DNA from: a virus
IMG/VR virus record: IMGVR_UViG_3300010885_074521
Location: 1-45,104 of that record
Length of the DNA stretch: 45,104 bases
Reading direction: 5' to 3' (one strand)
Made by a program: the position numbers and the translations under genes. The notes beneath the pieces were generated by a model, which saw nothing but the letters and a program-made list of their open reading frames with translations, did no database searches and had not been told where the DNA came from. Shown piece by piece: positions 8,120-16,762 of the stretch. Numbering within the stretch: position 1 is the first letter of the stretch; each line of letters starts with the position of its first letter.

Positions 8120-9784
8120 TTAGCTTTCTTTTCTTAATCCGCTCTCATAATGTTCGAATCTATCATGTTCAATTGGAGATAATAAAAGAACAGCGCTATT
8201 AAGTTCACCTTCTTTAGAAAGCTGGAACATATAAGACATCCAGGTCTGTTCATAAGGAAATGCCCATTTTGTCGTCAAAAACATCTTTTTATTGCCCTTT
8301 CTTGATACAATTTGCGGCCAATTACAATAGTATATCTCTCCATCAGCATAACTCACACCTTCTAAATGTTTAATATTTTTAAATACTGTTTTAGGTGCAT
8401 TAGGATCTAACCCTACCTTAGGAAGCGCAGTGTTTTCTGGGAAAAATCTTTCGCGCACTACTTGAGGTACATTATACCACGCCCATTGCACAGAATTATC
8501 ACCAAAAAATTCTGTAAAACTAAATTTTAAGAAATCAAAATTTTCTTTATCCATTATTTTAATTACTTTATAAAATAAATTAGACGCGCCTCTCCAAAAA
8601 CCATTCTTACAAGCTTGATTACCATCAAATAAATTCATATCATCCTCTAAAAAAATATAATATTTTGCATCTGTTTGTTCAAAATGTTCAGCGACAAACT
8701 GTCTTCCGCCACAAATTCCTAAATTTTCTTTTTTAATATGTTCAAAATTATATTTTTCGCAAAGTCTTATATATTCCGGGGTTGTTGTAGGGTCAGTGCT
8801 GTTATCAATTAAATAGTTTTTCGTTTCTTTTATAAAGCCGGGTTGCTTAAGGTAACTTTCGCACAAACGCTCAAACTGTTTAGGTGAATTAAATGTTATA
8901 ACATATAAACTTGTTCCATTATAATTATATGTTGGTTTAATTTCTGTATTAAAATCAGTATTCTTAACATCTTCAAAGAATTTTGCAACTAAACCATCTG
9001 CTCCTATAGTATGACGTTTAAAATATTCAGGATTTGTATATGTCATTAAAGTAAAAATACTTTCTTCTGTACCCATATAACCTTGCTCTAATGTACTTCC
9101 AAGTAAGCTATAATAAAGAGCATTAATATCACTTAAAGTTTCTTTCGGTCCTCCGAAAAAACCACCTCTACACACATATTCTACGTTTGTAGTACCGGCT
9201 AATTCATTCATTTTATATCTACTAAACCCATGTATCTCACCACCATCGGGGTAAGGAAAAGATAAAAATAAAAACTTATCTAACATTTTAGGTATATTAT
9301 CTAAAACTTTATCTTTTGTAAAATAACCCGGATGTACAGTATTTGTTAATCCACCGTCAATCCAGCAAAAATAATCTGAATCAAACGGATTACGAATTTT
9401 CTCGTCATGTAGTAAAAACATTTTTGACATTACCATAGGATTATAAAGCTCCATGGTAGCTTGAGCACTGTTTGCTAGCCACCCAGCTTGATTATGCCAT
9501 TTTTCATCTTTACGAATTTTAGTAACCTGCTCATAAAAAGGAAAATTACTTCTAAAATCATCTATTTCTTTTGTACGTATAACCGTGTTAGATGTGTTGC
9601 GAATATCCTCGACTAAACTTCTATATTTTTCTTCTATATAAATTACCACATTATAGTCATTTAAAGCTTTTAAAAGTTCAGTAAACTTTACAATATAATG
9701 TGTAAACGGTCTTTTAAAACCTTCACCGGCATTATCTCTGCCGAGATCGAATATTCCTGTTACTAGTGTTAACTTATTTTTCAT
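8120..9784 (-). CDS. Two-domain glycosyltransferase: HtrL/YibB-like plus GT-A domain, 554 aa
   Basis: The N-terminal half (residues 3-270) resembles the HtrL/YibB family: LVTGIFDLGR near the start, WIDGG at 141-145, RGGFFGG and GTEES around 206-241. The C-terminal half (about 293-554) is a GT-A (GT2-type) fold: YVITFNSPKQFERL, then a nucleotide-sugar-binding acidic motif EDDMN at 380-384. Two transfer domains in one chain suggest sequential addition of two sugars, or one active and one binding half. Acts in the host cytoplasm. It is last of a seven-gene cassette (14972 down to 8120); its ATG sits one base after the previous stop (TAATATG). Acceptor unknown; phage fibre proteins or host/phage glycan precursors are possible. 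Confidence 0.75.
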   Translation of the reverse strand: MKNKLTLVTGIFDLGRDNAGEGFKRPFTHYIVKFTELLKALNDYNVVIYIEEKYRSLVEDIRNTSNTVIRTKEIDDFRSNFPFYEQVTKIRKDEKWHNQAGWLANSAQATMELYNPMVMSKMFLLHDEKIRNPFDSDYFCWIDGGLTNTVHPGYFTKDKVLDNIPKMLDKFLFLSFPYPDGGEIHGFSRYKMNELAGTTNVEYVCRGGFFGGPKETLSDINALYYSLLGSTLEQGYMGTEESIFTLMTYTNPEYFKRHTIGADGLVAKFFEDVKNTDFNTEIKPTYNYNGTSLYVITFNSPKQFERLCESYLKQPGFIKETKNYLIDNSTDPTTTPEYIRLCEKYNFEHIKKENLGICGGRQFVAEHFEQTDAKYYIFLEDDMNLFDGNQACKNGFWRGASNLFYKVIKIMDKENFDFLKFSFTEFFGDNSVQWAWYNVPQVVRERFFPENTALPKVGLDPNAPKTVFKNIKHLEGVSYADGEIYYCNWPQIVSRKGNKKMFLTTKWAFPYEQTWMSYMFQLSKEGELNSAVLLLSPIEHDRFEHYESGLRKES

Positions 9785-9785
9785 A

Positions 9786-10490
9786 TTAACCGAGACCTAA
9801 TTTCTTATGAAGTATATGCATTATTTCAACATCAATTTTTCTTTCGCCAGGATCGTTATACCCCTTAACACGATAACAGTATGTATGGTGTAAATTTAAA
9901 GGGTTGTTATGAATATCTACACCTCTATTAGCTTGATCTACAGTTTCAATATTTTGTTGAATACCATTTACAAACTCTATATTATTTTGATATAATATTT
10001 TAGATATAGCCCTATCTTCAGCTATATCGTGGTCCCAATTATTTGAATTATCATAAATAAGTTTAACAAGATCATAGCTTAAAATATTGCAACTACCAGA
10101 AATACAAGGGTATTCATCGTTATTAAATCTACTGTGAGACGCGCCAAAGACAGTGCCACAGCAAAATTTCTCTAATGGCTTATTTTGAAGAAAATTATAC
10201 AAAGCCTGTTGATCAACATAACAACTCATACTTGATTTAAAGATGTAATCAAACTTTATATTTTCAACCAGATACTTGAAAAACCCTAGCGTCATGTAAC
10301 CTACCTTAGTACAAACCGGCGGTACGGGAAACGTTAAATCAGGTGGTAGTATACTATATTCACCATCATAGTAATAAAATGTTTCTGTACCTCTATAAGA
10401 ATAAGAACCAAATGTTTGCTTACACCCATTATTGATAATATCAATAAAAGGTCTTTCTTTTGATCCTGTTATACCGAGAATACATTTCAT
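9786..10490 (-). CDS. Fringe/GT31-like glycosyltransferase, 234 aa
   Basis: The pattern fits the galactosyltransferase/Fringe group: FDYIFKSSMSCYVD (82-94) at the place of the metal-binding region, CCGTVFG, then the family-typical ISGSCNILS (130-138, compare SGGAGYVLS) and DIAEDRAIS (155-163, compare ED V x x G). The classical DxD is not intact (SSMSCYVD), so metal dependence is uncertain. It overlaps the upstream gene (TAATG) and is coupled to the next by TAATATG. Members of this class extend sugars already on glycans or glycoproteins. Donor and acceptor cannot be told from the sequence. Confidence 0.65.
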   Translation of the reverse strand: MKCILGITGSKERPFIDIINNGCKQTFGSYSYRGTETFYYYDGEYSILPPDLTFPVPPVCTKVGYMTLGFFKYLVENIKFDYIFKSSMSCYVDQQALYNFLQNKPLEKFCCGTVFGASHSRFNNDEYPCISGSCNILSYDLVKLIYDNSNNWDHDIAEDRAISKILYQNNIEFVNGIQQNIETVDQANRGVDIHNNPLNLHHTYCYRVKGYNDPGERKIDVEIMHILHKKLGLG

Positions 10491-11278
10491 TAATCAAATT
10501 CTGATTGATGTCCGATTTTATAAGTGTTGTACTTAACCATCTTTGCAATGACTCTATGGTTCCAACCTATATCACACATATTATAACCAGCCTTGTAGGC
10601 TGCTACCCCAATTTCATAGCCTTCAGCCCAAGTACCATGAGTATATGGCAATGCACATAAATGATCGTGCATTTCTTTCCAATATAAATAAAACTTTTCT
10701 AGTTTTGTCTTATCATTTTGTAATACTAAAACGTGTTCTGCGGGTAATGAAGCATTAAAAAATGGCTTAGCTGATTCCTGTGTTATCCCGTAATTAACTA
10801 TTTTATGCCACATAATATTACTTCCTGGTGTGGGGGTTTTAAACCAATCAGCAACTAAGTGCTCTACCTTCCATTCAGCTCTAGGTGCATGAAAATCGTA
10901 CCCTGCTACTAGTCTTTCATTTAAATATTCATCGACCTCACCGTCTTCAAACCACTCTACCGAATTATCGCAATCAGTGTTAATTATAAAATCATAATCT
11001 GTACCAATAAGTTGTTCAAAACAAAGATACTTTAAATTAAAATTAAAGTCACTACCGAGTAAAGCCTCGTTAGTATAAAGTCTAATACGTAACTTAGATC
11101 GATCGACTTTATGTATTTTAATTCTAGGTGAACTATATTCGTTTGTCAATATTTCAGGTGCATCAGTAGTTACAAGAAGATCGTGATTAGTTTTATCTAG
11201 AATATCTCGTGCTAGCTTTAAAGTATAATCACGGGTATGATTTTCACCTATACTGAGTGTATTAAAAACATATTTCAT
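10490..11278 (-). CDS. Putative GT-A glycosyltransferase, 262 aa
   Basis: The N-terminal half has the Rossmann-like order of a GT-A enzyme: MKYVFNTLSIG, DLLVTTDAPEIL, then DYDFIINTDCDN with a DxD at TDCDN 101-105. The C-terminal half contains His and acidic residues (HGTWAEGYEIGVAAYKAG) that could form the acceptor side. Closest in style to GT8-like or uncharacterised phage/capsule transferases; no specific family is certain. The start lies one base from the upstream stop at 11280, and its stop overlaps the start of the next gene, so it is co-translated with its neighbours. Confidence 0.55.
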   Translation of the reverse strand: MKYVFNTLSIGENHTRDYTLKLARDILDKTNHDLLVTTDAPEILTNEYSSPRIKIHKVDRSKLRIRLYTNEALLGSDFNFNLKYLCFEQLIGTDYDFIINTDCDNSVEWFEDGEVDEYLNERLVAGYDFHAPRAEWKVEHLVADWFKTPTPGSNIMWHKIVNYGITQESAKPFFNASLPAEHVLVLQNDKTKLEKFYLYWKEMHDHLCALPYTHGTWAEGYEIGVAAYKAGYNMCDIGWNHRVIAKMVKYNTYKIGHQSEFD

Positions 11279-11279
11279 T

Positions 11280-12077
11280 TTATCTCTCTAAATAACCTTG
11301 CTTATACCAGGAATTATGTATCTCTTCTACCCTATCAAACTCTTCCTTACAATTTTCGGTTAATCTTCTAAATATATTGCATCCTTGTTTATTTTCGTAT
11401 GCAGTATGACCCTTGCAAGGAAAAGACTCTACTCTAGGGCTGAAGTCTGTATCACCAGGATAATTTAATACTATCTTCTTTATATTCCTGTACCCCATAT
11501 AGGCAGACATACCTAAATCATCAGCCCAAGTTTTATTAACGAAATTAGCATAATCATCATCAAAAAAACTACGCTTAAAGCAAACAGTCTTATAACCTTC
11601 AATAACCTTAACACGTGCATCAGAATCCACAGTAGTACAAAAATGTCTACCTTTACCACCTATTTCACTTATACCGGCATATCCAATACATTCATTAGGA
11701 TACCGTGTACGAGCTTCTTTATAAGCGTCGAGAATACCATCGCAATAATTCAAATCATCATCAGCAATTACAATATTTGTTTCAGGGTCCGTTACTCTTA
11801 CTACTGTTGGGTAAAGCTTTGTAGCGGCACCGTAATCTTCTGTACGAAAAATTTTAAGTTTAGGATGGTCTTGCTCAACTTGTTTAAGCCAATTAGGTAT
11901 CGTTACTACCTGCGATAACGCCTTATAAATATTAGGAATATTTAAATGTACTTCATAATCGCTATAAGTTTGATTTAAAAGAGATAATAATGCGGGTTTA
12001 CAGCCACAATGATCACCACCGGTTTCGCTAACTTCTAGTCTATGAGGAACAGTTGTAAGAGATATAATAAATTTCAT
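11280..12077 (-). CDS. GT2-like (GT-A) glycosyltransferase, 265 aa
   Basis: Begins FIISLTTVPHRL, has LLSLLNQTYSDYEVHLNIP and the metal-binding acidic run VIADDDLNY (DDD 106-108), all typical of GT-A enzymes that transfer from nucleotide sugars. Further on, TWADDLGMSAYMGY may hold the catalytic base. It is cytosolic with no membrane segment. It overlaps the upstream gene by TAATG and is followed after one base by the next transferase. Sugar and acceptor unknown. Confidence 0.7.
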   Translation of the reverse strand: MKFIISLTTVPHRLEVSETGGDHCGCKPALLSLLNQTYSDYEVHLNIPNIYKALSQVVTIPNWLKQVEQDHPKLKIFRTEDYGAATKLYPTVVRVTDPETNIVIADDDLNYCDGILDAYKEARTRYPNECIGYAGISEIGGKGRHFCTTVDSDARVKVIEGYKTVCFKRSFFDDDYANFVNKTWADDLGMSAYMGYRNIKKIVLNYPGDTDFSPRVESFPCKGHTAYENKQGCNIFRRLTENCKEEFDRVEEIHNSWYKQGYLER

Positions 12078-13036
12078 TAGAATAATTTATCTAGTTTAAG
12101 AGCTTTTTCAATCATTTTAAGCATTGCGTCCATTGTACAATTTTCTGTGTACCACTTTCTTGCATTGTCGCCTACACTTAGATAATAATCTCTTTTGCTT
12201 GGTATTTCATTAACCCTATTAATAATAGAGCTCATTAAATCACCGTAGTTAACTTGTGTAAAGCTTTCACGGAAACCGCATTCACCAATAGAGATATAAT
12301 GATAATCGGGCTTCAATTCATTATGAAATTGAACGTTTAATTTATTACGTAATACCGGCATACCTAATCCGAAAAGCTCTATATCACGATTACATATTTC
12401 TGCAGCTCCATTTAAACTTAATGAACAAATATTTTTAATTTGTTCTTCTAAATAAAGTGAATCGTCTATTCTTTGTTCGGATAAAAGAACATTATCAAGC
12501 ACTAAATTATCTTTTAAAAAAGCTCTTTCATTGTACATTGCCCCTCTAAAAATAATTTTATCGTCAAAGGTAGATGTGTTTTTTCTTTGCTCATAACAGT
12601 TTTCAATAAATTCTGCAATACGTGTTGAATATACATTATAGGTAAACGGTGTGTAAATTTCGTCAATATTATCAGGATAATACATATCTACATTACGCAA
12701 ATGAAGTTTATTAAAATAAAACTCTTTTATGTTAAATCCAGAAGAAGTAATGAGTTGTACCATATTTTCTGTGTCCCAAACCTTACGGTTAAAAAGAATA
12801 GAATTTTTATCCCAAAAACTAATTAAAATATATTTCTTATTTTCCGGGTTACGTATAGTCATAATGTGAGCGGAATTAATGGTATTAGGGTCTCTAGGAG
12901 AACACTGACCAACGTTGACTATGTCAAATTTAATATCTGTATTTTTTTCAACCAATAAATTACATACATGATGAAAATAATGATTTAAAAACCATGGTGA
13001 ATGTGGAAACTCATAATAAACCTCCAAACACTTCAT
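12077..13036 (-). CDS. Putative GT-B glycosyltransferase, 319 aa
   Basis: No DxD; instead the C-terminal half has the GT-B hallmark of a nucleotide-sugar-binding helix near SLNGAAEICNRDIELFGLGMPVLR (about residues 206-229), preceded by IIFRGAMYNERAFL. The layout recalls GT90/CAP10-type or capsule transferases. The final residues (DNARKWYTENCT...MIEKAL) resemble the C-terminal crossing helix of GT-B enzymes. It overlaps the upstream methyltransferase gene by four bases. Function beyond glycosyl transfer is not predictable. Confidence 0.5.
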   Translation of the reverse strand: MKCLEVYYEFPHSPWFLNHYFHHVCNLLVEKNTDIKFDIVNVGQCSPRDPNTINSAHIMTIRNPENKKYILISFWDKNSILFNRKVWDTENMVQLITSSGFNIKEFYFNKLHLRNVDMYYPDNIDEIYTPFTYNVYSTRIAEFIENCYEQRKNTSTFDDKIIFRGAMYNERAFLKDNLVLDNVLLSEQRIDDSLYLEEQIKNICSLSLNGAAEICNRDIELFGLGMPVLRNKLNVQFHNELKPDYHYISIGECGFRESFTQVNYGDLMSSIINRVNEIPSKRDYYLSVGDNARKWYTENCTMDAMLKMIEKALKLDKLF

Positions 13037-13722
13037 ACTTTAATAAACAGTGTTTGTCTTCCTTTTAAAAACGGAACATAACCATCTTCTATAAGAGCAG
13101 GCCCTAAAAGCCTATCTTTACCACCTTCAGGACATGTAAAATCTGTATCATCAATAACAATAATACATTTTTCGCTAAGCTTATCTTTACATGCTTTGTA
13201 TGCTAGTAAATGATTTTCTGCATACTTAGGCGAGCCTACATCCCACCCGTCAAGAAATAATAAATCTATTTGTTTACTAAATTTAGTTAAAAACTCAACA
13301 CCATCATATGGAATGTTAATAAACAAATTGTCTGGTAAGGGCTCATTTAGATTGTTATAACAGCTTTTAATTGAATCTATTCTACTATTATCAATATCTA
13401 CTGTATAAAAATCACCGCCTAATTTACTTAGAAAATAAGTAGAATGGCCATCAGCACAACAGGCGGGTGATTCTAACGGATGATTCTCTTGACTAAAATA
13501 ATCAATACATTTTTGCGTTACACCAAATCTACAAGAACCTATTTCTACAATATTCTTAAAAGGAAAATATTGATTAATACGAAATAAAAAATTTAAAAAC
13601 GGTGCTGGTTTAGATCTTTTAAATGTATGATCGTCGCCAGATAACCCTAATGTATTCCAGTAAGCGGTAACTGGTTTTGTTTCATAAGCTAACTTTAAAA
13701 CGTATTTAGTAAAATCGTTCAT
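13033..13722 (-). CDS. Class I SAM-dependent methyltransferase, 229 aa
   Basis: Rossmann-type motif I is IVEIGSCRFG (58-67), the acidic SAM-ribose position is FYTVDIDNSRIDSI, motif IV-like is DLLFLDGWDVG, and a later strand is CIIVIDDTDF. This is the layout of class I methyltransferases of the Methyltransf_24 kind often found in glycan gene clusters. It sits between the first transferase and a GT-B enzyme, coupled to both by overlapping stop/start codons, so it probably O-methylates a sugar made by this cassette or one of its acceptors. Methylation of another substrate cannot be excluded. Confidence 0.7.
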   Translation of the reverse strand: MNDFTKYVLKLAYETKPVTAYWNTLGLSGDDHTFKRSKPAPFLNFLFRINQYFPFKNIVEIGSCRFGVTQKCIDYFSQENHPLESPACCADGHSTYFLSKLGGDFYTVDIDNSRIDSIKSCYNNLNEPLPDNLFINIPYDGVEFLTKFSKQIDLLFLDGWDVGSPKYAENHLLAYKACKDKLSEKCIIVIDDTDFTCPEGGKDRLLGPALIEDGYVPFLKGRQTLFIKV

Positions 13723-14972
13723 TAGCTTACCATATTAGATAATACCCCTGTAATAGGATCAGCCCAGCCTTTACTAACACTGTGAGGCCATACTATCCAG
13801 CTATGAGGTAGTTGCTCGGAATGAAAAGATCTCCAAACTTTACAGTACTTATCTGGATCTCTAAACATCATATCTATTTCTGCGCGATCAGCATCCTTAC
13901 GATAGATATCTTTACCTTCTTTATCTTTAAATGCTACACACCAAAAATCATAATCATTTTCTGGTACCTGCTCATATCTAATGTCAATACAATGTTTAAA
14001 TATTTTGAGAAACGATTGATCTAATTCATCACCAAATAGCGGTGGATTAGGTGGAAGATTGTTATCAAGTGTATATTTTTGTACAGCCCTTTTCTTAAAG
14101 CTTAGCCCGGCATACCGCTCGTAGTCTTCTACAGTACGTACTTTACCAAAACCATATTTACCAAATTTTACGTCACTGCTTTTTTCACCATCCATTTCAA
14201 ATAGCTTCCTATTTCTTGAATGAGATTTTGCGTTCATTTCACCCCAGTCTTTAATATCATCCCAATGCTTTGTGCGTCCTTTACGGGTATACTCATGCCA
14301 TGCTACTACAATATGGGGGTGAAATAAATCATACCCATGGGTGAACGATCTAACAGCTAAATTAATCTCTTCACCATGAAAATAATAATAAGGGTCATAA
14401 GGCACTTCCTTACACCATTTACCCAAAGTAAATATAAAATGCGCAGATACAAATCTAGAAGGTATTGGTAGTGTATGTGTCTTATAATCATCTATAGAGG
14501 CAGGTAAAAAGAAGACAGCGCCTTCAGGTATAAACCTATCAAAATTCATCTTCCAAGGTATGTGTATTCTCTCTGCAGGGTCATTTGTAGGATTAAAGCT
14601 TGAAATATAACCTGTAAGTAAAGGTTTTTTATGACCAATTTTTTGCAAATCTTTAATCATTTTAATACACTTAACATCCCAATCTTTAACAAATCGATGA
14701 TGGCTATCTAGTTGTAGGTAATACTTTTCACCTTTATAATTCTCTTGAATTTTACTACGGGCCCAGCAAGTACCTTTACTTTCCTTATAGGGGACGTCAA
14801 TAATTCTAAATCTTGGATCGTCTTTAAATTCTGCTAATGTTTCGTCGTCATCATGTTGCCAGCAAATAGAAAATACTAGATTTTCTGGCTTCTTAGCATT
14901 TGCAATACAATCGCGAAGAGTGTTTAAAAGTTCCGGGTCTCTATAGGATGCAATAGAAATAAAGATATTCAC
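13722..14972 (-). CDS. GlcNAc-type glycosyltransferase (GT60/PF11397-like), 416 aa
   Basis: Strong resemblance to the Glycosyltransferase (GlcNAc) family that includes the eukaryotic Skp1 hydroxyproline GlcNAc-transferase: IASYRDPELLNTLRDCIANA at the start, TCWARSKIQENYKGEKYYLQ, the metal-binding DSHHRF (89-94, in place of DxD), FHGEE (198-202), RSFTHGYDLFHP and WHEYTR (225-230). First gene of the glycosylation cassette. GTG start at 14972, with a TAAAATA variant of the late motif six bases upstream. The described relatives act on protein side chains, which makes virion proteins plausible acceptors; that step is inference. Confidence 0.75.
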   Translation of the reverse strand: MNIFISIASYRDPELLNTLRDCIANAKKPENLVFSICWQHDDDETLAEFKDDPRFRIIDVPYKESKGTCWARSKIQENYKGEKYYLQLDSHHRFVKDWDVKCIKMIKDLQKIGHKKPLLTGYISSFNPTNDPAERIHIPWKMNFDRFIPEGAVFFLPASIDDYKTHTLPIPSRFVSAHFIFTLGKWCKEVPYDPYYYFHGEEINLAVRSFTHGYDLFHPHIVVAWHEYTRKGRTKHWDDIKDWGEMNAKSHSRNRKLFEMDGEKSSDVKFGKYGFGKVRTVEDYERYAGLSFKKRAVQKYTLDNNLPPNPPLFGDELDQSFLKIFKHCIDIRYEQVPENDYDFWCVAFKDKEGKDIYRKDADRAEIDMMFRDPDKYCKVWRSFHSEQLPHSWIVWPHSVSKGWADPITGVLSNMVS

Positions 14973-14978
14973 AAAGAA

Positions 14979-14985
14979 TATTTTA
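14979..14985 (-). promoter_or_regulatory. TAAAATA variant motif before the 14972 GTG start
   Basis: TAAAATA ends six bases before GTG. A 14-base palindrome (TTAATATATATTAA, 14983-14996) overlaps it and could be an operator, but AT-rich palindromes arise easily here. Confidence 0.3.
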
Positions 14986-15003
14986 ATATATATTAATCTA
15001 AAA

Positions 15004-16761
15004 TCAATAATACAATAACACGCTGGCGTTATCTAAATGACCGAAATCACCGGGGCCGAAGTCTTCAATGTAAAGTTTCCACTGTCCATTTACTTGCGCA
15101 GGTAAGGAATTATTAAGAATAGAAAGTGTCATATAGTAAGGGCCTGCAGGGCAGCTGCCTGAATTATTAAAGCCTATATTATCATTACCGTCGTTAGCGG
15201 TATGCCATAAGCCTGCAGAATAGCCGTCCCAATCAATAGCTTGTGCATCATCAAGCGTTACATCAATATAATTAGCGGTAGACTCACCTAAAGGTATAAA
15301 TCCAGCAACAACAATAGCACTGTTAGCTGGAGTTACAAGTAGCATTGCTAGGTCTCTTGGATAGCCATGATAAAATCCGCTTAATGTCAGACCTACTCTA
15401 GTAACATTTTGAGTTACACCAGAAACATTAAAGGTAATTGGATAAGAACTTGCAATACCAACTTCAGGAATTGATATATTAGTTTGATTAGAAGCAAAAT
15501 AGCCTAAATTAGGTGTAGTAGACGGGGTAACTGTTGGCGTAGGTGTATGGGTAGAAGTTACTGTAGGTGAGGGTGTAAACGAAGGTGTTATTGTTGGTGT
15601 GATAGTAAGAGTAGGTGTTACGGTTGGTGTTACTGTAACAGTAGGTGTAACAGTAGCAGTGGGTGTACGAGTAGGTGTCACTGTATTAGTAGGTGTTACA
15701 GAGGGTGTAAAGCCTGGTGTTTGAGATACTGTAACTGTTGGCGTTACAGTAGGCGTAACAGTATTAGTTGGTGTAAATGTAGGTGTAACAGTATTAGTTG
15801 GCGTTACAGTAGGTGTTCTAGTTATAGTAGGTGTAAATGTAGGTGTAACAGTATTAGTTGGCGTTACAGTAGGTGTTCTAGTTATAGTAGGTGTAACGGT
15901 TGGTGTTACTGTACTTGTAGGGGTAACGGTTGGTGTCTTTGTAACTGTAACAGTATGCGTGGGTGTGACTGTAGGTGTTTTTGTTACTGTTGGTGTAAAT
16001 GTAGGTGTAACAGTATTAGTTGGTGTAATTGAAGGCGTTACTGTAGGCGAAGGTGTTACCGTAGGGGTAGGTGTGGGTGTAGTAAAGTAACTATTAATAT
16101 TGACATTTTTTACTTTTAGTGTAGTGTTTAAATTATTAGAACTAAAGCCTAGACAAGGATATACTATTTCAGGTAATGAATAAGGCAATTTATAAGAAAG
16201 AATATTTACAAATGAATTAGAATTATTATTTTTATGATCTACTATAATAGTAGTGCCTAAATCAGTAACTCTAACTCTAAAGGTATTATAATCAGGGGTT
16301 AAAGTATTTTTATATAAGTTTAATGGTGTTGCATATGCGGAGCCTGCTAAGTTTTCTGTTCTATATAGAAACTTGTAATTATAATTTTCTCCCCCTCTAA
16401 TAGTAATTGTATTCGGTAAAGGTATATCGGGACCATTTAACCCAGTTACCGTACTACCAAAATATCCGTTTAAATCAAAACCGATACATACAGAGCTTTT
16501 TTTAAGACCGGAATAAACACTGTATCCCGAACCAACCAAAGCTGTTAAGCTTGCTGTACCTAAGCCCGGGCCGGGGCCGCCGTCAACTGGAGTTATTTGA
16601 CCTACATCTACAAAAGCGACGCTGAATCCATGTGAACCACTAACTGTTGAGCCGTAGCAAGTATATTCAAAAGAAAATATTATATCTCTATTAGAGTCGA
16701 GTAATTGCGGAAAATAAAGTAATGAGGATTTATCTTGAGGGGTTAATCTATAGTAACTCAT
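15004..16761 (-). CDS. Adhesin: lectin-like head, long Thr/Pro stalk, C-terminal P-domain, 585 aa
   Basis: Residues 1-225 look like an L-type-lectin/LamG-like sandwich: GFSVAFVD (45-52), a Gly/Pro loop, [14 protein letters not shown] (90-103) and [16 protein letters not shown]. Residues 227-417 are a TPTVTPT stalk. Residues 420-585 are a P-domain ([37 protein letters not shown]). A start 24 bases further upstream is possible, but MSYYRLT at 16761 is preferred: it follows the previous stop as TAA-T-ATG and has GGAG four bases upstream of that stop-start, one of few Shine-Dalgarno-like sites here. No signal peptide. Probable receptor-binding fibre; lies just upstream of the glycosyltransferase cassette. 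Confidence 0.8.
   Translation of the reverse strand: MSYYRLTPQDKSSLLYFPQLLDSNRDIIFSFEYTCYGSTVSGSHGFSVAFVDVGQITPVDGGPGPGLGTASLTALVGSGYSVYSGLKKSSVCIGFDLNGYFGSTVTGLNGPDIPLPNTITIRGGENYNYKFLYRTENLAGSAYATPLNLYKNTLTPDYNTFRVRVTDLGTTIIVDHKNNNSNSFVNILSYKLPYSLPEIVYPCLGFSSNNLNTTLKVKNVNINSYFTTPTPTPTVTPSPTVTPSITPTNTVTPTFTPTVTKTPTVTPTHTVTVTKTPTVTPTSTVTPTVTPTITRTPTVTPTNTVTPTFTPTITRTPTVTPTNTVTPTFTPTNTVTPTVTPTVTVSQTPGFTPSVTPTNTVTPTRTPTATVTPTVTVTPTVTPTLTITPTITPSFTPSPTVTSTHTPTPTVTPSTTPNLGYFASNQTNISIPEVGIASSYPITFNVSGVTQNVTRVGLTLSGFYHGYPRDLAMLLVTPANSAIVVAGFIPLGESTANYIDVTLDDAQAIDWDGYSAGLWHTANDGNDNIGFNNSGSCPAGPYYMTLSILNNSLPAQVNGQWKLYIEDFGPGDFGHLDNASVLLYY
15511..16083 (-). repeat. Long Thr-Pro stalk-coding repeat (gene 15004-16761)
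   Basis: About 570 bases coding residues 227-417 with TPT and TVTPT units, one third of the protein. Low-complexity period of 6, 12 and 60 bases. Confidence 0.9.
15770..15896 (-). repeat. 60-bp tandem duplication inside the stalk
   Basis: Bases 15770-15836 and 15830-15896 are identical over 67 bases at a 60-base offset, coding two copies of a 20-residue unit ([20 protein letters not shown]). This is a recent slippage or recombination event in the stalk. Confidence 0.85.
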
Positions 16762-16762
16762 A

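Noticed and set aside
15511-16083. CRISPR-like array
   Set aside because: The short direct repeats have no unique spacers, follow a codon period of 6 bases and are in frame with the adhesin.
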